Source of the DNA: Ptychodera flava | Taxonomy: Eukaryota; Hemichordata; Enteropneusta; Ptychoderidae | Length of the DNA: 64,000 nt | Direction of reading: 5' to 3' | Assembly: GCF_041260155.1 (NCBI RefSeq) | Contig: NC_091934.1 | Span: forward strand, 41,925,898-41,989,897 | In this document: one piece after another, positions 60,434 to 64,000 of the stretch | Position numbering within the stretch: position 1 is the stretch's first letter | How the letters are laid out: each line of letters begins with the position of its first letter | Program-made: the position numbers and the translations under genes | Notes under the pieces: model-generated | Told to the model about the DNA's origin: nothing | Database searches by the model: none | Seen by the model: the letters and a program-made list of their open reading frames with translations, nothing else

Positions 60434-60693
60434 AAAATAGAGGGTCATGTCCAAGGTGGCCTTGAACAATAGAGGTCATGTCCAAGGTGGCCCTGAAAAA
60501 TAGAGGGTCATGTCCAAGGTGGCCCTGAAAAATAGAGGGTCATGTCCAAGGTGGCCTTGAAAAATCGAGGGTCATGTTCAAGGTGGCCTTGAAAAATAGA
60601 GGGTCATGTTAAGGTGGCCCTGAAAAATAGAGGGTCATGTCCAAGGTGGCCTTGAAAAATAGAGGGTCATGTTCAAGGTGGCCTTGAAAATAT
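60434..60693. repeat. 32-bp minisatellite, about 8 units
   Basis: Unit AAATAGAGGGTCATGTCC followed by AAGGTGGCC(T/C)TGAA. Units vary by single substitutions and short deletions. Confidence 0.95.
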
Positions 60694-60699
60694 AAGGTA

Positions 60700-61470
60700 G
60701 TGTTGTCATGAACAATTTTTAGACATTTTCAACTTTTCAATTTCAAAATATCTTTTTAATACAAATATTTCACCAGCTACTTGAACTCCTTGTATTTTTT
60801 AAGTAGATAGAATAAAAAATACAATTTTAACTATTTTACTTGCCTAATGAGGTACTAACATCAAAAGTATGAAATACCTTAGTTTTCTGAACATCTACCA
60901 CACAATGAAAATGACAGTTTAGCAAAATAGGAGAGTTTACAATGTACTATCAGCAGTCAAACAAAGTAGTGGTTATAACTGTTCGAAAAATCGCAATTTG
61001 ACAACCGTGATATATCAAAAACAGGTAAAGGATCAAAATTTGTAAGATTCAAAACATTCTGCAGAATTATATGATAAGTACAGTTTGCAATTTTTTGTTT
61101 ATTTCACTGTATTACATTTGCAAAAAAAGCAAATTGACTAGATTTAGTAAAAAGCAGTTAACTTAACTTTGTTGCCAAGTAGATTGAACAAAATTAAGAA
61201 ATTTACCTTAGTCTGTAGCAACAAATTATGGTCGGGTGCCTCATTTTTCAATAATTTTTGACAAACTTTCAAAATCCTATAAACCCAAAATATTTCCAAT
61301 CGTGTTCCAACATAGTAAGTTAGTGGAATAAAAGAGGAATTAAGCTGATGAAATTTAACAGAAAACTAAATTTGAAATTCACAGGAAAGCAAACACTTGC
61401 AAAATCTGATTTACAAAGAAAAAACATATAATAATAGGTACAATAGGTAAAGGAATATGTGCCCTGAGGT
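60700..61470. other. No gene recognised
   Basis: Very AT-rich, nothing supported. Confidence 0.45.
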
Positions 61471-61571
61471 CACAATTAGAAACGACAGGTCGCTCTAGTC
61501 TTCAGAGCGACGACAGGCCGCTCTAGGGTATTGTTTCGGATTGTGAATGAATTGGCAAAAGTCAAAAGTAT

Positions 61572-62121
61572 GACTTTCGTGTCACAGGTCTTCCCACGAC
61601 GCCAGTAAATGTCATGGTCATAATTTATTGATAGTAGATGCTTTAGTTGAAATGTTCTCAACCTTAATCAGTATTGTGAAGAAAGAAATGCATTATAGCA
61701 ATATTTAGTGAAGTAATTTGCTATGCTAATAACACGGCAAATCCTACCTATCAAGTTTCCGCATCGATTGCTGCATTTCAAAGGGAAATAATGCCATGTC
61801 TTCAATTCAAATATCTTTTCTCCGTGTCATTTATCGTAAAAATACTGCTGAAATGCACAAATCTCGTGTAATTTTCTCTGGAAAAGGGCGTGAAACGAAA
61901 GCAGATGCTGTGGTCAAATCGGCGTGGTTCGCTATTGAATGTAGTCACCTTTGGTGACCTTACCCCACTTATTCATTTAAAAGCTGGCGATAACGCCATT
62001 CACTAGCAAGTGTCTTGACCATACACTATGCCAAAGGTTATCAGCACTATTGCATTCATTGTTCAGCAAATATCGGCCGTTCAAACAGAAAGTGGCATTC
62101 ACCTCAAAATAGGTCATCATC
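61572..62121 (-). repeat. Duplicated upstream block, copy B
   Basis: Colinear with 26528-27085. On the minus strand both copies code the pattern Y-(D/E)-H-D-(I/L)-Y-W-x-x-G-x-x-x-D-x-K-V in the same frame, here NYDHDIYWRRGKTCDTKV, there MPYEHDLYWNGGWNFDMKVV. Both have, about 480 bases upstream, an ATG-led hydrophobic stretch: MNAIVLITFGIVYGQDTC here, MAAIMLKTLGRVYGQHTR there. It may be promoter DNA or a small duplicated gene. Confidence 0.5.
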
Positions 62122-62522
62122 CACAAAGTTTCGTTGTCCAAGAAAATAAAAACAGAATATTACTTCATTAACAATTATTTGTTGTTGCTATTTGAATCAC
62201 ACTACCTAGTGCCCTAATACTTACACCCGTGGCCACTTTACTCCTACTTGATACAGTAAGAAATTCTGCTTTTATAGAGACAAAACAGACTCTTTCAAGG
62301 GTTGTAAATGAGAGCTAACGATTTGCACTCTGTGTTAAAAATTGAGACACAAGATACCACTTACATTCATAAAAGCCTCCACGCGATAATATTTTTATTG
62401 AGGCAACACACTTTTATGGGATCACTGCTACAGCATCAAGCAAACTTGTGTGTCCCATGCAGACAGTGTGTCTGGGAAAATTGAAATAAATAAGACTTGT
62501 ACCACAGGGCGCCCACGAAAGA

Positions 62523-62660
62523 ATAAACAAACAAACAAACAGATCAACAAAACAAATAAACAAAATATATACAAACATTCAAACAAGCATACAAATACAC
62601 AAATAATAAACGCACACAAACATAAACAAATAAACAAACAAACATACATACAATATCATA
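62523..62660. repeat. (AAAC)n-rich low-complexity stretch
   Basis: AAAC/AAAT repeats with CATA interruptions. Confidence 0.85.
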
Positions 62661-62691
62661 GAATGCTGATAATAAACAGACAAATATATAC

Positions 62692-62693
62692 AC

Positions 62694-62775
<82 letters not shown>
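62692..62775. repeat. (AT)n microsatellite
   Basis: About 40 AT units with one slip. Confidence 0.95.
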
Positions 62776-62778
<3 letters not shown>

Positions 62779-62779
62779 G

Positions 62780-63265
62780 TGGTGCGTTGTGTGTCAGTGT
62801 AAGAGACAACAGCATATTGAAATAGATTTAAATGATCGACTGGAGAGCTCATGCAACATGTCAACATGCGACGGCATTGCCACTACTCTCATACTTCCCC
62901 AGGGATGTGACTCAATGGCTGCCAACGCCATGACATGGCCGGTGATATATTTTTCCTACCGCACATAAAATGACCGTCTCACCGCAAATAAGTAAAAATC
63001 CATACCAGTTGGGAAGGACATGAAGGGGCTCTCAAGTTCGACATGTAAAATGAATGTGCGATCAAAGAGAAAGCAATTTTCCGGCGATTTCTGAAGTCGT
63101 GCTGATACCATTTCTTCCGGTTTCTGCTCTTCTGCATGAGGAGTTTAAAACGCCCTGGTCGCTGTGTTGTCCGTTGAGCTACGCCAGTCCTTTGATATCG
63201 TATATGGGCCAATTAAGTAACCCGTATTAGCAGAGTTGATGGAATCATTTGGCGCGATACGGGTT
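62780..63265. other. No gene recognised
   Basis: Nothing supported. The 77-codon minus frame at 62979-63212 has no motif. Confidence 0.4.
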
Positions 63266-63269
63266 AAGT

Positions 63270-63480
63270 GAGTGGTCTTGAAATTTGTATTTTTAGAACA
63301 ATGTTGTCAGTTTTGATCAAAAAAGCTTCTCGAAAACTACTCGTCTGATAGTTTTGTAATTTGGTAAAAAGTCCCAAGGGTTGTAATTCGATAAATCTTC
63401 TGTTCAAATTGTTGGGAAACCACCAATTGTATTTTTGGTAATTTTCTCAGTTTGTGACCTTAAATGAACTATATCACACC
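63270..63480 (+). repeat. Satellite-like monomers, third location
   Basis: About one and a half units of the 48-kb/58-kb array type: AACTACTCGTCTGATAG, TTTTGTAATTTGGTA and CCAAGGGTTGTA-like blocks. Confidence 0.5.
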
Positions 63481-63767
63481 AGGATACGTCTTTTGCGGAC
63501 CAATTTTTCTAACTTTTCCATGTAAGACACACAATATAACATTTAACTGGTCCAATAATCATTCCATTCAAGGTAATACATTACCAGGTCTATGGGACAT
63601 GTGATTTACAAATTTAAGTAGGACCATCCTGAACCACTGATAGTTAGTGGTGGTACCAGGTGTCCGGAATGGGTAAGCGTACCCTGCTAGCATGCTACAC
63701 CCGTCAGGATTGGTCCCAAAATTGTCTAAATATTGTATGAAAAGATACAGGATATGAATCACTGTAA

Positions 63768-63962
63768 TAAGTCAAAGCCGGGAATGCTGTCGTTAATCAT
63801 TTGAGTGACCGAGGTGTCATATTTGGCCACAATGTCGTCATATCGACCGTAGAACTTTTTGAAAGTCCTAACGAGTCTTTTTGTTGTGTATCCTTGTCTC
63901 AATAATTTTGATGCCAATGAGCTGTGTCTCAGTTGAAAATCAGTGTCATTATCACCTCCCAC
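63768..63962 (-). mobile_element. Retroelement ORF fragment (Penelope-like RT end)
   Basis: The frame reads DFQLRHSSLASKLLRQGY, TKRLVRTFKKFYGRYDDIVA and KYDTSVTQMINDSI. The 'LRHSxLAxxLLxQGY..LxxxFKKFYxRYxDLVxKY' pattern recurs in invertebrate reverse-transcriptase ORFs that carry a GIY-YIG end. It is the better copy of the scrap at 34.8 kb. I assign it to Penelope-like elements by that association, which is an inference. Confidence 0.5.
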
Positions 63963-64000
63963 AGCGGAAGGCTTTTAACTATCTGTAACGAACTTAAGGT

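Noticed and set aside
60434-60693. A CRISPR-like array of 32-bp units
   Set aside because: Units are contiguous with no unique spacers, and the sequence is animal. It is a minisatellite.

Overview
The window looks like nuclear DNA of a marine invertebrate animal. It is AT-rich, has short exons split by long introns, many short tandem repeats, tRNA-derived SINEs, LINE and Penelope-like fossils, and foldback elements. The repeat style (tandem monomers around ATGCAAATTAG, hairpins with GCTCACGTG) suggests a deuterostome such as a hemichordate or lancelet, but this is only an inference.

Two multi-exon genes fill most of the window, both on the minus strand, and both are relatives of SAMHD1, the HD-domain dNTP triphosphohydrolase of antiviral innate immunity. 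Gene A (10.7-23.1 kb) has a short Ser/Gln-rich start, the HD core and a C-terminal tail, and no SAM domain. It keeps the metal ligands (H..HD..D) but has changed two residues that contact the nucleotide sugar. Gene B (38.9-54.5 kb) begins with a death effector domain (DED), followed by a linker and the same HD core. In gene B the catalytic HD pair reads HN and a second catalytic histidine is Tyr. It therefore looks like a DED-HD pseudoenzyme: a nucleotide-sensor-like body joined to a death-fold adaptor domain. Exon lengths and phases match between A and B (161, 77, 92, 57, 205 and 102 nt exons are the same length), so they are tandem paralogues. The duplication probably included upstream DNA: colinear similar blocks lie at 26.5-27.1 kb and 61.6-62.1 kb, each followed by a strong splice donor that could end a non-coding first exon.

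Layout: 1-10.6 kb, repeats, a LINE reverse-transcriptase fossil, SINE copies and a few unrecognised open frames. 10.6-26.3 kb, gene A and its probable 5' region, with MITE-like and satellite-like insertions in introns. 26.5-38.4 kb, the duplicated upstream block, mostly anonymous DNA, a Penelope-like relic with an internally amplified GIY-YIG region, and foldback repeats. 38.5-60 kb, gene B, with microsatellites, a LINE 3' end and satellites in its introns, and a possible membrane-protein exon at 55.8-56.1 kb. 60-64 kb, a 32-bp minisatellite, the second duplicated block, satellite DNA and a retroelement fragment.

How the genes may work together (inference): an enzyme-competent paralogue A and an enzyme-dead, DED-bearing paralogue B could share the tetramer-forming HD fold, so nucleotide sensing or dNTP control could be linked to DED-based death or inflammatory signalling.
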